Shown here piece after piece: positions 1 through 12,484 of a stretch of 64,000 bases of DNA. The position numbers and the translations under genes are program-made. Source of the stretch: Xestospongia bergquistia (lineage: Eukaryota; Porifera; Demospongiae; Haplosclerida; Petrosiidae); contig OZ014415.1 of assembly GCA_963965975.1 (NCBI GenBank), positions 6,391,001-6,455,000 on the forward strand, read 5' to 3'. The notes under the pieces were generated by a model. It worked only from the letters and a program-made list of their open reading frames with translations. It did no database searches and was not told the origin of the DNA. Each line of letters begins with the position of its first letter. Positions within the stretch are counted from its first letter, which is position 1.

Positions 1-619
1 ATTGAAGAAAGCAGATATTTGGCAGTAAGAGTACCACATACACCTTCCTGGTTAGTCACTGGGATAACCACTTATATTAATAATATACTTTGACATAACA
101 AAATTGTAGGTACTTGTACCAACCACTTGGACTGTTGTTACCTCCATGTACACAGTGAACAGCTGTGAGGATGGTCCTGCCACGAACGAATGTCCCTGGT
201 CGCACCAGGATCTTCTTGCTCTTCAGCATTGCCAGGAATAGTAGGAACTTCATCCTCAGCATTGCCAGGAATAGTAGGAACTTCCTCCTCAGATTCTAGA
301 GTATCAGTCTGTTCAGAAACGTGAGGCTGAGAAGGGTCTTCAGAAACTTGAGGCTGAGAAGGGTCATCACCTTTTTCTTTTGTTTGCATAGCCATGTTGT
401 CCATCACTTTGTTTCCCATCCATCACTAGTAACTGACACCCAACAGTGAGCTTGGAGGTCCACAGCTGTGCCTTCTTTTGGATTATTTTTATTGAATTTT
501 ACAATTTTGTGGGTGATGTCTTTTATGTTGGAAAAGGTAACCTTTTGTCCTTTAGCATCATCTGTAATCACTACAGCTAGCATGCAAAAGCATGGAATGA
601 AAAGCATAGCAATTTGCAT
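1..619 (-). CDS. Ambiguous fragment of a secreted protein with acidic repeats and a serine-protease-like motif (partial)
   Basis: Three overlapping frames on the minus strand look coding, but I could not join them. Frame 1 starts at 619 with a hydrophobic leader (MQIAMLFIPCFCMLAVV) and runs about 70 residues to a stop at 404. Frame 2 (419-138) holds two acidic tandem repeats: DPSQPQVSE/DPSQPHVSE, then two copies of EVPTIPGNAE. Frame 3 (262-77) contains GRTILTAVHCVHGG, which resembles the catalytic-His block (LTAxHC) of S1-family serine proteases, and ends at a possible GT donor near 127. A further open stretch at 1-50 could be the next exon. Either small introns connect the frames or the locus is degraded. 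A secreted trypsin-like protein is possible; the Asp and Ser of the triad would lie outside the window and cannot be checked. Confidence 0.35.
224..367. repeat. Two short coding tandem repeats (2 x 33 bp and 2 x 27 bp)
   Basis: Two near-identical 33-bp units lie at 224-256 and 257-289, and two 27-bp units at 314-340 and 341-367. Both unit lengths are multiples of three. On the minus strand they encode the duplicated EVPTIPGNAE and DPSQPxVSE blocks, so the repeats expand the acidic region without changing frame. Confidence 0.7.
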
Positions 620-2526
620 TATAAATACACAATATACAGACTAAATCTGTTTTGCTGGATTTTTTCTGCAGTAAACCTCTAAATGACTCATTTTTATAGC
701 ATAAAGAAGTCATAGTAATGCATGTAAGTAAGTTGTTGCATTCGGGGCTGTAGGCAATTAGAGCCTTAAGTATTTTGAAAATCCTCTAAATGTGGTTATT
801 AACCAACTAAAAATTGACAATACTTTTAAAAATGAATTGACAAATTTTTATTCTAAAACATTGGAGAAACTACCACTAAATTAAACTACACCGGTATTAA
901 TTTTAACATTTTGTTTGAAACTAAATACTGCACTACAAAATAGAGCATAGTACAACGAATACTATATATATATATATATAATCTTATCATACAAAGGGTG
1001 GCTCAGTTATGAGTACAATAACCATAAGCAGAACAAATTGACACTACCACTCATTCCACCAGCTGTATTACGAGGGTAATGATATTGTCTGCCAGAGTTA
1101 ACATTGTAAACATCTTTGCAATGTAGTATTAACAGCATGGTACTACCACTCATTCTGCTATTTTAAGTTGTTGTAGTGCATTGTAATAGATAGTCTCTTA
1201 GACTCTCCATTATTAGTATACAAGCTCTGTCAACTTTGTGCTTTATCTCCATTATGTTGTACTGGCTCCTAACATACTCCTAGAGTTAAGACTTTTGACT
1301 ACATGAACTAAATATTATATAATAATTGTTTGTGTGTTACAGTGCATTGTAATAAATAGTCCCTTACACTCTCTATTGTTCGTATACAAGCTTGTGCTTT
1401 ATCTCCACATTATGTTGTACTGGCTCCTACTATACTTCTAGAGTCAAGACTTGTGACTACATGAACTAAATATTATTGTTTGAGTACCTGTACTTCTTTC
1501 ATCATATCTCTGAAGGATATCTTGTTGATGACCATTGATGTACAGTTCTCAGAATCTTTGAAACTTAATAATTGTAATTAGGTTGAGCTGTTACAAAACA
1601 TTTCTGCTTTTAAATTATAAGGTACTAATTGATAAAACACAGGCAATTGCAAAGTGCTAATTTTGTTAAATGTTTAATGACAGAGTACATAGTCTACAAT
1701 GTACTCCTTAATTCAAATAATTTATGTGTGTGTTTAGCTTGAGTGAATATAATTAGACTTTTGTACATACATATGTGTTCACTAAACAACCCTAGATACT
1801 TTACTTTGTAGATACTATCAAAAACATATTTAGTCATCTAATAATAATGTATTCTCTTATGATTTTGTATTGACAGTTAGTATTGCAATAACTGCTGGTA
1901 TTGTTAGTGCTACAATATCAGTAGTTGGATATCTAGTGTATCTTTATTGGTGAATATACTAGCAAATTATTGACTAACTCATTTATAATAAAATAAATTA
2001 TAGGAACAATACTTACTAACTTATATTCAAAAAAGAAAGTTATTTTATCATGTAGACTGAACAAATTTGAATGGGTGATTATCTGTATATCCATCAACAT
2101 AGTTATGGCAGATCTAAGAAACTGAAACCTGAAATCAAAGTACTACCAAGTTAAGGAGATTTCAGGTAATGCTCATGTACATTCACTACTGCAATAGAAC
2201 ATCTGAATTCAATAGAAAACTAATAAATCTAAAATGTTGTAATTCTATTGGACAACCATCAGAAATCTCTTGGAAAAAATCTGAAAAGAGTATAAAAGAT
2301 AAAGTCTGAATACTACCTGAAATATGTCTAAATAGTGTCTCAATTCCATTGATATTTTTATTGCATTTACATGCTATATAGCTTGCAGTAGTTGGAACAC
2401 TACCATTTAAGATGTATAATGAAACAAGCTTTCCATTAAATGTAATAAATGATTAAAGATGCAATGATAACTGAATTTAGTTAAATAAGAATAGTTATGA
2501 GCTTAATTTGAAAATAATAGTAATTG
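620..2526. other. Intergenic region without a recognisable gene
   Basis: AT-rich sequence with stops in all frames, a short TA run near 964-980, and a degenerate direct repeat around 1180-1310 and 1330-1470 (the phrase ctagagt-aagact and its flanks occur twice). The only stretch that resembles anything else in the window is 1704-1797, listed separately. I see no coding exon with supporting splice sites. Confidence 0.5.
1704..1797 (+). repeat. Dispersed copy of a sequence also found in vasa intron 1
   Basis: This stretch (it includes gcttgagtgaatat and gttcactaaacaaccctaga) closely matches 43013-43100 in the first intron of the vasa gene and 36590-36690 in the decayed vasa 5' copy. It is either a small dispersed repeat that landed in vasa intron 1 or the remains of another vasa duplication. 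No vasa exon sequence accompanies it here. Confidence 0.6.
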
Positions 2527-4600
2527 TCAAATGTTCATTTTATTTGTTGGTTTTGACTTCCTTTTAGTCTTTGTATTTGTTTGTGCGAAAATGTCAACTT
2601 GAGGGGGTATTCCAATTATGTATCCACCACTTGGACTATTTTTTACAATACGTTCTAACTTCCATAAGAATGTATCACCTTTCTGGATTAGATACATAAT
2701 CAAATGATGTTTATATAAAAAACAAACCTCTAGTTGATAAAAGTACGTTTTATCTCCTGCTGCTGCAGGCAACTCGAGTTTTTTACTTCTTTCTTCCTCA
2801 TCGCAAAGATGATTATTAAATATGCAGGTAGCATACATCTCTGTATCTGTCATGAAAGTGAGTGCATGTGATGTTTACAGAGAAACCTTACCATCACTTT
2901 TATTGTATGTTGCAGTTGCAAGGTTTTCTTTGTTAAAAGTGATTATTACTGCTTCACTGAAAATAATATATTGATAGTGATTGGTATATATAAATCAAAT
3001 TATACCCTTTCTTTAACAATGTTTTTTGATGTTGATCCTAAGGAAATAGTAATGTAAAGTAAGCCATGAGTAAAACACCTTTAAACTAATTTCCTTATTT
3101 GAATTGTAGTAATATTGCAATTATTATAATTAGACTATATTTAATAATGTACCTCTGATATACTTATTGTATATGTTTAATGTACCTTAATGTCTGAGTC
3201 ACTTGATGAAGGAGATGGCTACAGAATAAAAATAAGTCTTAATCAAATGAGAATCTGGGATGTCTATCAAGTCACCTTTGACTTCTTCTTATGACCCTTT
3301 TTGCTCTAAATTGTCAGAAATTTTATTAACAATTCATAAAACCTTACCTTTTGCTTTTTCTAAATTAGATAAAAAAGAAGTCAATGTAAATGTAATGAGT
3401 TAAAATACCTTAATTTTTAAGTCACGGGACTGAGGTGATTGCTTAATAGTGATAGCAGAAATGGTAATACAAAATATTAATTGTATAACATTTCATCTCA
3501 CTTTTGATGTCTTCCTTTTAACACTTGATTTATTCTATATTAACGGGAAAATTGTTAATAGGTGGCGATGAAGCGTTCTAAATTCACCTTTAGGCTTTCC
3601 TTTTCAACCTGATGATTGTCACAAAGCAAGTGTAAAAAAATAAAACATGATTTTTACATTTAATTAGACACAATAAACGTACCATGGAATCACTGCTAGA
3701 TGTGTCACTTGGTGTAAGAGGTGATGGAGATGAAGCTTTCCTGCTCTTGTACTTCTGGAGACATTAAGGCAAAATAGCATGTTTGACACTAGCTATTAAC
3801 CTTATTGTCTTTTCTCTTGACTTTCAACTTCTGAAACTTAGCCATGAAAATATGAAGATAGTTATTATTGAACATTTACCTTTTTACATCCTGACCCTTT
3901 TCCTTTCTACATGAACAGTTTGATAATAGCATAAATAATTAATTTAGCTAAATAATTACCCTCTTGTTATAGTGCTTAGCTTCAATTAAACATTTTGCCA
4001 GAATTTTGTCAATTTCATGTTCATGCCCTCTTAGAGTAGGACATTGGCTATATACCTATACAGTCAATAAAACTCAGCAACATGTAACATCTTGCCAACC
4101 CTGTCATGAATGTGTTTAAGCCGTGATGGCTTAATGTCTTTAAATGTACATTTCCCCCAAATTTCAGCTTCTACAGCTGACGTTTTAAGAATGTGCTGAT
4201 TGTGTACAAATTAAAGAGGTATTTTAGCTATTTTTATATTCTGTAATATTAAAGAAACTCACTCTAAATCGTTGTTTTGGTGGAGTGGATTTCCTCTCCT
4301 TAGTTAGATATTCTTCTGCTGTACATGTGTAATCAACTTGAACTGAAGCTATAGCTATTTAAAAATAGAATTAACATAAATGACAACCAAAACATTAAAC
4401 TCAAGTCCTGATCAGCTATATATAACTCATTGTATAGACTACATGATTAAAGTAATTGATTAAGTAGTAAAATTACCTGTGGAAACGTCTGTTTGAGTGT
4501 CAGGACCTCCAGTACTAGCTAGTACTGGAGGTCCTGTAGAAGTAGAAGGCTCATCAGCACTTATGTACTGGTACTGACCATCATGACCAGCATGACCAGT
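2527..4600 (-). CDS. Multi-exon gene of unknown function with a microexon-encoded Lys/Ser-rich linker
   Basis: Minus-strand exons, 5' to 3': about 4600-4477 (start not found), 4348-4263, 4195-4100, 4055-3960, 3906-3880, 3830-3801, 3754-3683, 3608-3588, 3534-3502, 3429-3409, 3359-3348, 3305-3276, 3218-3186, 3037-3006, 2956-2892, 2846-2728 and 2682-2527. All junction phases agree, which is strong support. The protein has a Ser/Thr/Pro-rich N-terminus, a middle alpha-helical part (IWGKCTFKDIKPSRLKHIHD, then HEHEIDKILAKCLIEAKHY), a linker built from ten phase-0 exons of 12 to 72 nt rich in Lys and Ser, and a C-terminal region (GDTFLWKLERIV, then SPSGGYIIGIPP) with a basic tail. The 45-nt intron 2727-2683 is itself open, so retention would add 15 residues. 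I do not recognise the family; the basic linker suggests nuclear or nucleic-acid binding, which is inference. Confidence 0.6.
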
Positions 4601-5450
4601 AATATATTACATATTTACATTATAATCAAGTATTTCTATAGTCAATAAATAGTTTATTTCAATATAGAGACCTACTAGCTCATAGCTATTCTGAGTTTTA
4701 TTATAACAGTGGATGTATCATCTAGCAAGTTGTCATATGGATAGAAGGAGGTGTGGTCACATTTGTTACATATTACTATATATTTATGATGTTAGTACTA
4801 TGATATATAGGCTTTGATACTAAATACTAAACAAATTTAAAAAAAAATACTAGCTCCACATAAATACAGACGATAATGTAGTAATTATTAATATTTAAAT
4901 ATTTAAATAATATATATATCATCTATTAGTATTATACTGAGTGACTACTGAATGATGATATGGGACACTGGTGGATCTAGGGGAGTGCCTGGGGTGCACA
5001 GGCACCCCTTTTTTGTTATGAGACTACTGATATACTAAGTATTACAAAAGCTACACTAAGTCTACAAAATACACAAGTTAGCAAGAGTCTTATAAAACTT
5101 GACTGTGACTGTCACAAAAATTCACAGACATTCATATTCACGTTAGTTATTCTCATTAGATAGAAAATCTTTGAAACTAAAAGGTACATATAAATCAACA
5201 CAACACAATAACATAATCCAGTGTGACCTTGTCACTGGTAAATCACTACATATGACAAGGGATGCCATATAGCAGGCAGTAATTTAGAGTGAGCTAAAAA
5301 CGTCTGCTAGGCTGTTTTCTTGGATGACATATATAGGATTATCAAATTACTTTTAAAATTAATATCACCTAGTTGAAAACGCAAACACATTAACAAATTA
5401 GATCAACGTATTTTAAATAAGTATAGTTATTGGAGGCGTAACCATAACTG
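4601..5450. other. Intergenic region upstream of K1, sharing about 430 bp with the region upstream of K6
   Basis: There is no gene here. About 5015-5430 matches 38450-38880 upstream of K6 (shared phrases include tgagactactgatat and tgactgtgactgtcacaaaa), so K1 and K6 share a 5' flank. A short GC-rich patch at 4970-5010 (ggtggatctaggggagtgcc) resembles the ends of some DNA transposons, but I found no partner end. Confidence 0.5.
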
Positions 5451-8400
5451 ATGGCAGATTTGTTTAAAAGACTAACAGGTTTAGGTAGAACTCCTGAAAC
5501 CCCTTCAGGTATGTTAACGTTACTAGATATCAAGTACTATCTTAATTAGTAGTAGTACAATATATACACTTGTAGGCTCATTAACTAGACCATCTTTCTC
5601 TACACTGAGTGTCTAACTAGTGAGACTAGCATAATGTATGGACTACATGTATCATAATATATAGTAGAAGATGAGGGTTAGGTTTGTGAAGTATATGTCA
5701 AGTATATAATTAGTATAGTCTTTGTACAAGTCTTGTAGTAGATGTGATGATATACTGTAGGTATATTACCTTATACTGTAACCTGATCTCAAGATATGGT
5801 ACATAATATTCTTTACAGGACAATACAAACTTGGTGATAGAGTCTTTCATCACACTCAAATCATTGGTAATGCTCTGTACTTGTGGGGTGGGGGCTCAGA
5901 TGATTTACCTGATGTACATAATAACGAGGAGAAAAGAAGAATAGCTTCACATGTCCAAGTATTTGATATTACTACTGGTAAATGGGACAATCAGTCTACC
6001 AGAGGTAATCCTCCACTAGGAATGACTGGTTATTTCTGTACAACAGTCAACAACAAAATTTATTATTTCGGTGGATATTGTGGACATGACTTGTGCTGCC
6101 ATAACAGTCTCCATGAGTTAGATACTTCTACCCTCACCTGGACCCAACTACAACCTACTGATGACAATATAACAGTGATGAAGAGAGGCTATGGTGGTAT
6201 TATGTCAAGTGAACAAGCAGGTCATCATTGTCTTTTAGTTATTGGAGGTGGTGGATCCCCACCCTCTATACAATTACCACAGGCTCAATATTATCAATAT
6301 CCTCATGGTATAGTATCTACTAATGAACATAATATATATAACCTGACAACAGGTAATAACATTAATATATCATATTATATTATTATCACTTATTACAGTC
6401 AGTGTCATTACATGTAATTATTGTATGATGTATTATTATATGTTACAATAATGAACATCAGTAATTGTAAACTAGAAGTATATGGACTATATATCCTATC
6501 ATTAATGATTAGTATGTGTGTTGTGGTTTATAGATCTTTTTGTTCATTAAAGTACAATATGTTTTATGTATAATATTTAGTCATTATTATTACATGTGTT
6601 TTATTTGTTCTCCTTTTAGGTCAATGGATTATTCCTGAGATTATTGGACAGTGTATGCCATCTAATAGGAGCTTTGTTATGGAAGCAGTAAACAATACAA
6701 GAGCAATCATCTTTGGTGGTAATGTTGAAGACATCGTATCTAATACACTCTATATACTGGATATAATCAACAACCATACAGTGGTAAGTTATATTATCAT
6801 TCATACACTGACTGATAGCATGTTATATAATGAGTGTTATTTGAGTTCATTTGTCTATCTAGCACTGGCAGACTATAGCTAAACCTGACCTAGTAGTACA
6901 ATGTCCAAAGGAAAGAAGAGCTCATCCTGCCAGTATTATCACTGGATCAATATCACCTATACTAGTAATGATAGGTGGACTGGATGATGATTACAGAACA
7001 ATAAAGGACTGTTGGATACTGGATATTAATGAGACATCATGGACAAAGGTATATCATATAATATTAGTTTATAATATAGAATACTTTTTACTCAGGTAGA
7101 TGGTGTTTTAAAGTAAAATGACAAACCAAAAATAATTTATTTAAATGGAGTTAAGTAAAAATTGTTGTAAATTCAAGTGGAAACTATTAAGTAGCTAACG
7201 ATTTAGGTGATGGTCATTTTAATGAGAATTCTTGTTGTACATTTACGTGCTGTAAATATATAGTGTTCACTGCTCAGGTCGAGTCCAGTTAGTGATTTAA
7301 GACTGGCTTTTCTTAACTGTGAGTGCTATGATGATGATTGTGACTGATCATAATTTGAAAGCTTGAAGCTTCATATTATCTTGGGTCTTTGCATAGCATT
7401 CTATAGTCTTCTATAAATACTTATGCTAATTCTCTAATGTTTCTGTGAAGTAAGTATATTTTAAAACAATTATAGGATGATTTTTTAATTGTAATGTTTA
7501 GTTTATTAATTTCCTAAACAGCTAGTGCTCTAGTTTTTGTATAAGAGTTTCAAGATATATTGAATTGTGTGAACTATATATCTCCAGCTTATTCTTATTA
7601 TGAGTTATAACACTGTATTAAGTAGTCAATTCAAACTGATCAGAGTATAATATTTATAATTATTAAGAAGAACAATTATTACTTTATAACAAATTCCTAT
7701 ATGATCTTAATTGTACTACTTAAGTAGTATATTAGTAATAAAATATTAAAATGGTATATATTTTGTGCCTACATGAAGTATATCCTCACTATATTATGGT
7801 TTATCTATACATGTATGTCTGTATATACTACAGATTGATCTACCTGACTCTGTTACTAAGAGATATAGTCACTCTCTATCAACATTTATCATGGGACCAT
7901 ATTGTGTGTGGTTAGTAGTTATAGGAGGTGGAGTAAATTGTGAAGATGACACAGTCGTCAAAGACCCCAATATAACAATGTTGGTAGAACTAGGTAAGTA
8001 AGTCATTACACACATAATAACAGGGCTATAGCACCCACTTAGACAAGTTATTAGATGATGAGCCAACTATTTCTTGATACCTGTGGTATAATTTTTCACA
8101 TTATCTATCTCATTGATAATGTTAGTATTATGACTGATCTCTTTTCTTTACATCACCTCACTGCAATTAGTTTATTAAAATTACAGTTTCTCAATAATTT
8201 GTTGCCCTTTTTTGTCCTCTGGTCATTAAGACCACACCTCTAATGATTAATTAACTATTCCTGAAAATTTTTGTAGTACACAAAGCATGCTATGTTTGCC
8301 TTAGTGCTTATATTTTTCTTTCTACAGTTTTGAAAAACAAATGTCACGTTTATTTTAAGTATAGATCATGTCATACTATTTCTATATCAATCTTTAAGAA

Positions 8401-10187
8401 TGTAATAGAATATGATGATTTCATTTTTTTATCTATTAACTTTCTTATATCATCATCTTTACATCATACAAATGTTAAAAGTAACAATTAAGTTTAACTT
8501 CATGTACTGTCCATTCAAACACATGTATTATAACATGTATCATGTATTTGATTTTATCATGATGTTGAGTACAAATACATTATTATATATTAATACTGTT
8601 AAATCTTTGCTTGCATTAACATGTAAACAATCATGTCCAAATTATATAATTTCACAATGATTTAATTGGTATATATCTGTTATTGCTATGGGAGACTTAT
8701 AGTTGACATATCATATGTAACATACCAACCACAATGTTTTACTATATAGTTATTATATAACTATATAGTAAAACTAAGGTGATCTTGTTATGTACTACAC
8801 AGTATAGTCTTATTACTATTATATATGTTATACTAGTAGTACTACATTGTATACTGACATTAGTACTGTTGTGTTCTCTCGTATAGTCCTCAATGATGGT
8901 CAGTGGTCAGTAGGGTTTGTACTAAACTCTAATGATCTAACCTCAACTGATGACTACCAACGAAGAGTACTAAAACGACTCACAGAAGGAAGGAGAGAAT
9001 GGATAGAACAACGAGAGAAACAAAATGTCAAACAAGAAGACATTCAGTCTCTTCAAGATGAGTTAAGAGCGACTAGAGATAATTATCAACATCAGTTACA
9101 AGAGGCTCAACGTCAGTTACAAGAGTCTCAACATCAATTACAAGAGTCGCAACATCAGTTTCAAGAGTCTCAACTTCAGTTACAAGAGTCTCAACATCAG
9201 TTTCAAGAGTCTCAACATCAGTTACAAGAGTTTCAACATCAGTTTCAAGAGTTTCAACAGCAGTTACAACAGTCTCAAGATGAGATACAAGAGACAAGAC
9301 AAGCTAGAGATCAATATCAACAAAGTAATCTTAGTCTACTACAGCGACTTCAACAAACAGAACAAGCTCGACAAGATATTGAACAACAATTAGAACAGCT
9401 TCGTTCTCAACTGGATCAACCTCATTGGGTTGTGGGTAGAGAGGAGGTGATAATGACACAGGAGGTCTTAGGTAAAGGATCATATGGCAAAGTTAGAGTG
9501 GCAGTCTTCCGAGGTCTGAGAGTAGCTGCCAAGTCTCTTCATGGTATTATCATCTCAGACTATACCAGTGATCTTTTCTCCAGGGAAATGGACATTGCCT
9601 CTAGAGTACGTCATCCTAATCTTGTTCAATTTATTGGGGCTACTAGAGTGGGTACACCAATTATCCTTACAGAGATCATAACCACAAGTCTTTACAAAGA
9701 ACTCCAGAAGAAGGCCTTGACACAAGCTCAAATACTTGGTATTGGTTGTGATGTAGCTTTAGCTCTTAACTACCTCCATTTATGGAAACCAGACCCTATT
9801 ATCCATCGAGATATTAGTAGCCCTAATGTCCTATTAGAACCATCAGTAGATGATAGCTTTAAAGCTAAAGTAACTGATTATGGAGCAGCTAATCTTCAAC
9901 AACAAGCCAAGACAGATATGCCAGGAAACCCAGCCTATGCTTCCCCAGAGTCTCGTTACCCAGATGATCACAGTCCAGCAATGGATGTCTACAGCTACTC
10001 TGTACTATTGATGGAGATGATACTTCATTGTCCACCTGCTATGACAGTTCCAAAGAGAGAAGAACAAGCTAGTCATGTATCATGGCCTCCTATGTCCTCT
10101 CTCATCCAGAGGTGTCTCAACCGAGATCATCATTGTCGTCCAACTATGACCCAGATCTTAGATCAACTCAAACAACTAAACATTTAA
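5451..10187 (+). CDS. K1: Kelch, coiled-coil and TKL-like protein kinase (800 aa)
   Basis: Exons 5451-5508, 5819-6352, 6620-6783, 6863-7048, 7834-7993 and 8887-10187 splice in frame to 800 codons. The start is the ATG of MADLFKRLTGLGRTPE; the corresponding first exon is conserved in most copies. Residues 20-370 are a Kelch-type beta-propeller with repeated GG pairs and downstream W (LYLWGGGSDD, IYYFGGYCGHD, AIIFGG, LVMIGGLDD, LVVIGGG). Residues about 420-535 are a Gln-rich coiled coil of QLQESQH-like heptads. Residues about 550-795 are a kinase: glycine loop LGKGSYGKV, Lys in VAAKSLH, Glu in SREMDIA, HRDISSPNVLL, DYG in place of DFG, SPE, and DVYSYSVLLMEM. Lys of the usual HRDxK is absent, as in many TK/TKL kinases, but the other catalytic residues are present, so activity is likely. 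Exons and introns are nearly identical to K5, which indicates recent duplication or conversion. There is no signal peptide or TM segment, so it is probably cytosolic. Confidence 0.85.
8736..8773. repeat. Perfect palindrome in K1 intron 5
   Basis: The arms ttttactatatagttat and its reverse complement flank a very short centre. K5 has only the left arm at the matching place (about 34667), so the palindrome formed or was lost after the K1/K5 split. Confidence 0.6.
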
Positions 10188-10470
10188 TAAACTAGAACTG
10201 AACTAACTTTGTGTGATACATTTTATAGTTTATAGGACTTGTATACTTTACCTCTTTTTATAAGTTATAATGTGTACAATATATTATTAATAGTGTGTAG
10301 TTTAAGTGATTTTCAATATATGGTATCTGTTACATTTCACTTATTTTTTATTTTGAAGGCTTTGTTACTTTTACTGGATATAGTGTTGTAATTAATTAAC
10401 TTCAATAATTTTAATTACTGTAGTAATGAATATTATTTAATTTTATCTAGGCATGTGGTACCACTGTGGT
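10188..10470. other. K1 3' flank (probable 3' UTR)
   Basis: The sequence just after the stop (ctttgtgtgatacatttt and following) recurs after the stops of K2, K4, K5 and K6, so it is probably a conserved 3' UTR. No open reading frame is present. Confidence 0.5.
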
Positions 10471-10800
10471 TCTCAAGATGAGATACAAGAGACTGGAAAA
10501 GCTAAGGATCAATGTCTTCACAATAATCTTAGTCTTCTTTAGTGACTTGAACAAACAGCATGCTCAACAAGATAGAACAGTTTCATTCTCAATAGGATTT
10601 GGTGGTAGGTAGAGAGGAGGTGACCATGACACAGCAGACACAGGAACCTTGATTATGTAATAGGTCATTGTCTTCCAAGGTCTAGGTGTGGCTGCCAAGT
10701 CTCTCCGTGGTATCATTATCTCAGACTACAACAACTGATTAGAGAAATGGACATTGTTTCTACAGTTTGTCATCCTAATCTTATTCAATTTTTATTGGAG
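10471..10800 (+). pseudogene. Decayed kinase-exon relic of the K family
   Basis: The sequence follows the K-family coiled-coil and kinase exon from the region encoding SQDEIQETR through the VVGREEV-like linker, the glycine-loop area, AAKSL and the helix-C region to HPNLVQF. It carries stops, frameshifts and deletions and ends abruptly after the LIQF-like segment. A closely matching relic lies at 22575-22910. In both places the relic is followed by the same spacer and then by a Kelch gene with the same first exon (K2, K4). Confidence 0.85.
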
Positions 10801-11761
10801 TTATTAATATTACTAATAGTAGTAATATACATGCGTACTAGCTCATTCTCCATTGGTTATTTTCATAAGTATAAAACATCACTGACTATAGCAAACTAAT
10901 GTTTTAACCTTTGTCCCAAAAATAACCAGATCTTTTTTTAGTCATGCTGGGCCAATTTTACTGTGACAGATAACAGTGACAGTTATAATTTAGTCTATGA
11001 ATAATGAAATTAAGGAGGTGTGGTCATCCTATGACAATAGTAATCACATAATGTATTACATTGTAATAATTATTTTATGATAGTTATTTATATTTTAGAT
11101 TATTTGAAGTCGTCATTACATAATGTTTACTTTTATAAGGTGCTGTACAGCCTTTAAAAATGATATTAATATATTGAGGTTAGGTTATCTATAACAAATA
11201 CATGTATCATGTATCATGTAGTTATATTATAGAAGATAGCATAATCATCAAATACTTATGTTTATAGTGTGTTTTAGTGAGAACTAATTCTATGAATAAG
11301 GTATTGTCTAGATAGTAACCTTTAAAAAAAGGTCTTTATAATTTCACTCCAATGATTACATTGCACAGAGTAGTGTATTCTATTCATATTAATTGATAAC
11401 TCTAACAATTTAACAGTTAATGTTCATTTCAACTACAAGTAGTTTAAACACTTTAGCTTTAACTGCAAGACTTACCAATGAATATGACTACAGGGATATG
11501 CATATGACCTATATGGCTGTTTCTAATTTTAGTATGTTCATAGCTAAAAATAATTCTTATAGAAAGTCAACTAGTATGTAAGTACAAATGTTTTATAACT
11601 AAAGTTTAACAGTATGTTCCCTATAATCATTGCCTTCCAACATGATATGAATTGTGTATTATACTGTGTGGAAAATAAAACTAAAACATCAAAACATAAA
11701 AAATGAATTGTACTATTCTATAGTTCATACAAGTCTTATCAGTTCACTTGTCATTTAATGA

Positions 11762-11792
<31 letters not shown>

Positions 11793-12484
11793 TCACACAG
11801 TAGTACTATAATTTGTAATATGGTATGAAAAGCATCACTATATGTCAGTTATGATTAGTAATCTAATAAGATAGTAATTTTGACAAGTGTATTATTATAA
11901 TTAGTACTGTATAGTAGTGACTTTATTGACTGATACACATCAATGTAGCTACCTTCCATTATAGAGATGACATTCATTTATCCTTATTATATGTATACAT
12001 CAACAAGATCAGTGATCTAGTGAGACAACTGACAACACCTAATCAACTTACGCAACTAACACTTGTACTCTACCTCATTTAAATGTTATTATCATGAGAT
12101 ATACTGTAATTAACCAGGTTTATAAGATTACTCTCTTCACTGATTACATAACACTGTTATTCCATTATTATTGTATTTCATTTGAAATCATATTTCCACA
12201 CTTTTATGTGTCCACATTGCTATATGTAGTATCAAATTGCCATAAATAAACTCCAACCATTGACATTAAGGCATGGGATCTCTGTCTAGTTAAGGGTATG
12301 ACCCATGGCTAGTTTCTTGATAAGACAAACTGATACAATACAATAACACAATAACACAGTTGTTTTGCTAATCTAGTGTTATTATATTTCTAGTTATATT
12401 ATTTCTTTATTACTGAAATCTTAAATCCACAATTTTGTATTGGCATTGCCAGTCAATGACCCCACCCATAACTATGAACTAATT
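10801..12484. other. Spacer upstream of K2, matching the spacer upstream of K4
   Basis: There is no gene. The spacer contains a (CT)n(CA)n microsatellite at 11761-11800. Much of it matches 22911-23812 upstream of K4, including the microsatellite, but this copy is longer because about 500 bp near 10880-11500 and several smaller blocks have no counterpart there. The shared part near the gene probably includes the promoter. Confidence 0.6.

Noticed and set aside
4960-5010. GC-rich patch as a transposon end
   Set aside because: No matching inverted end or target duplication was found.
8412-8660. Short open frames in intron 5 of K1 and in spacers (for example 18147-18347, 18649-18852, 53515-53697)
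   Set aside because: They have no similarity, start context or splice signals and look like chance frames in AT-rich DNA.
8847-8886. Upstream extension of the kinase exon (YTDISTVVFS) as an alternative protein start
   Set aside because: There is no ATG in most copies, and the acceptor just before the conserved VLNDGQWSVGF joins exon 5 in perfect phase.
9073-9297. Antisense open frames of Val/Thr/Glu repeats in the coiled-coil exons (also 15662-15865 and 28281-28643)
   Set aside because: They are the reverse strand of the 21-bp heptad repeats; composition and lack of splice context show they are shadows.
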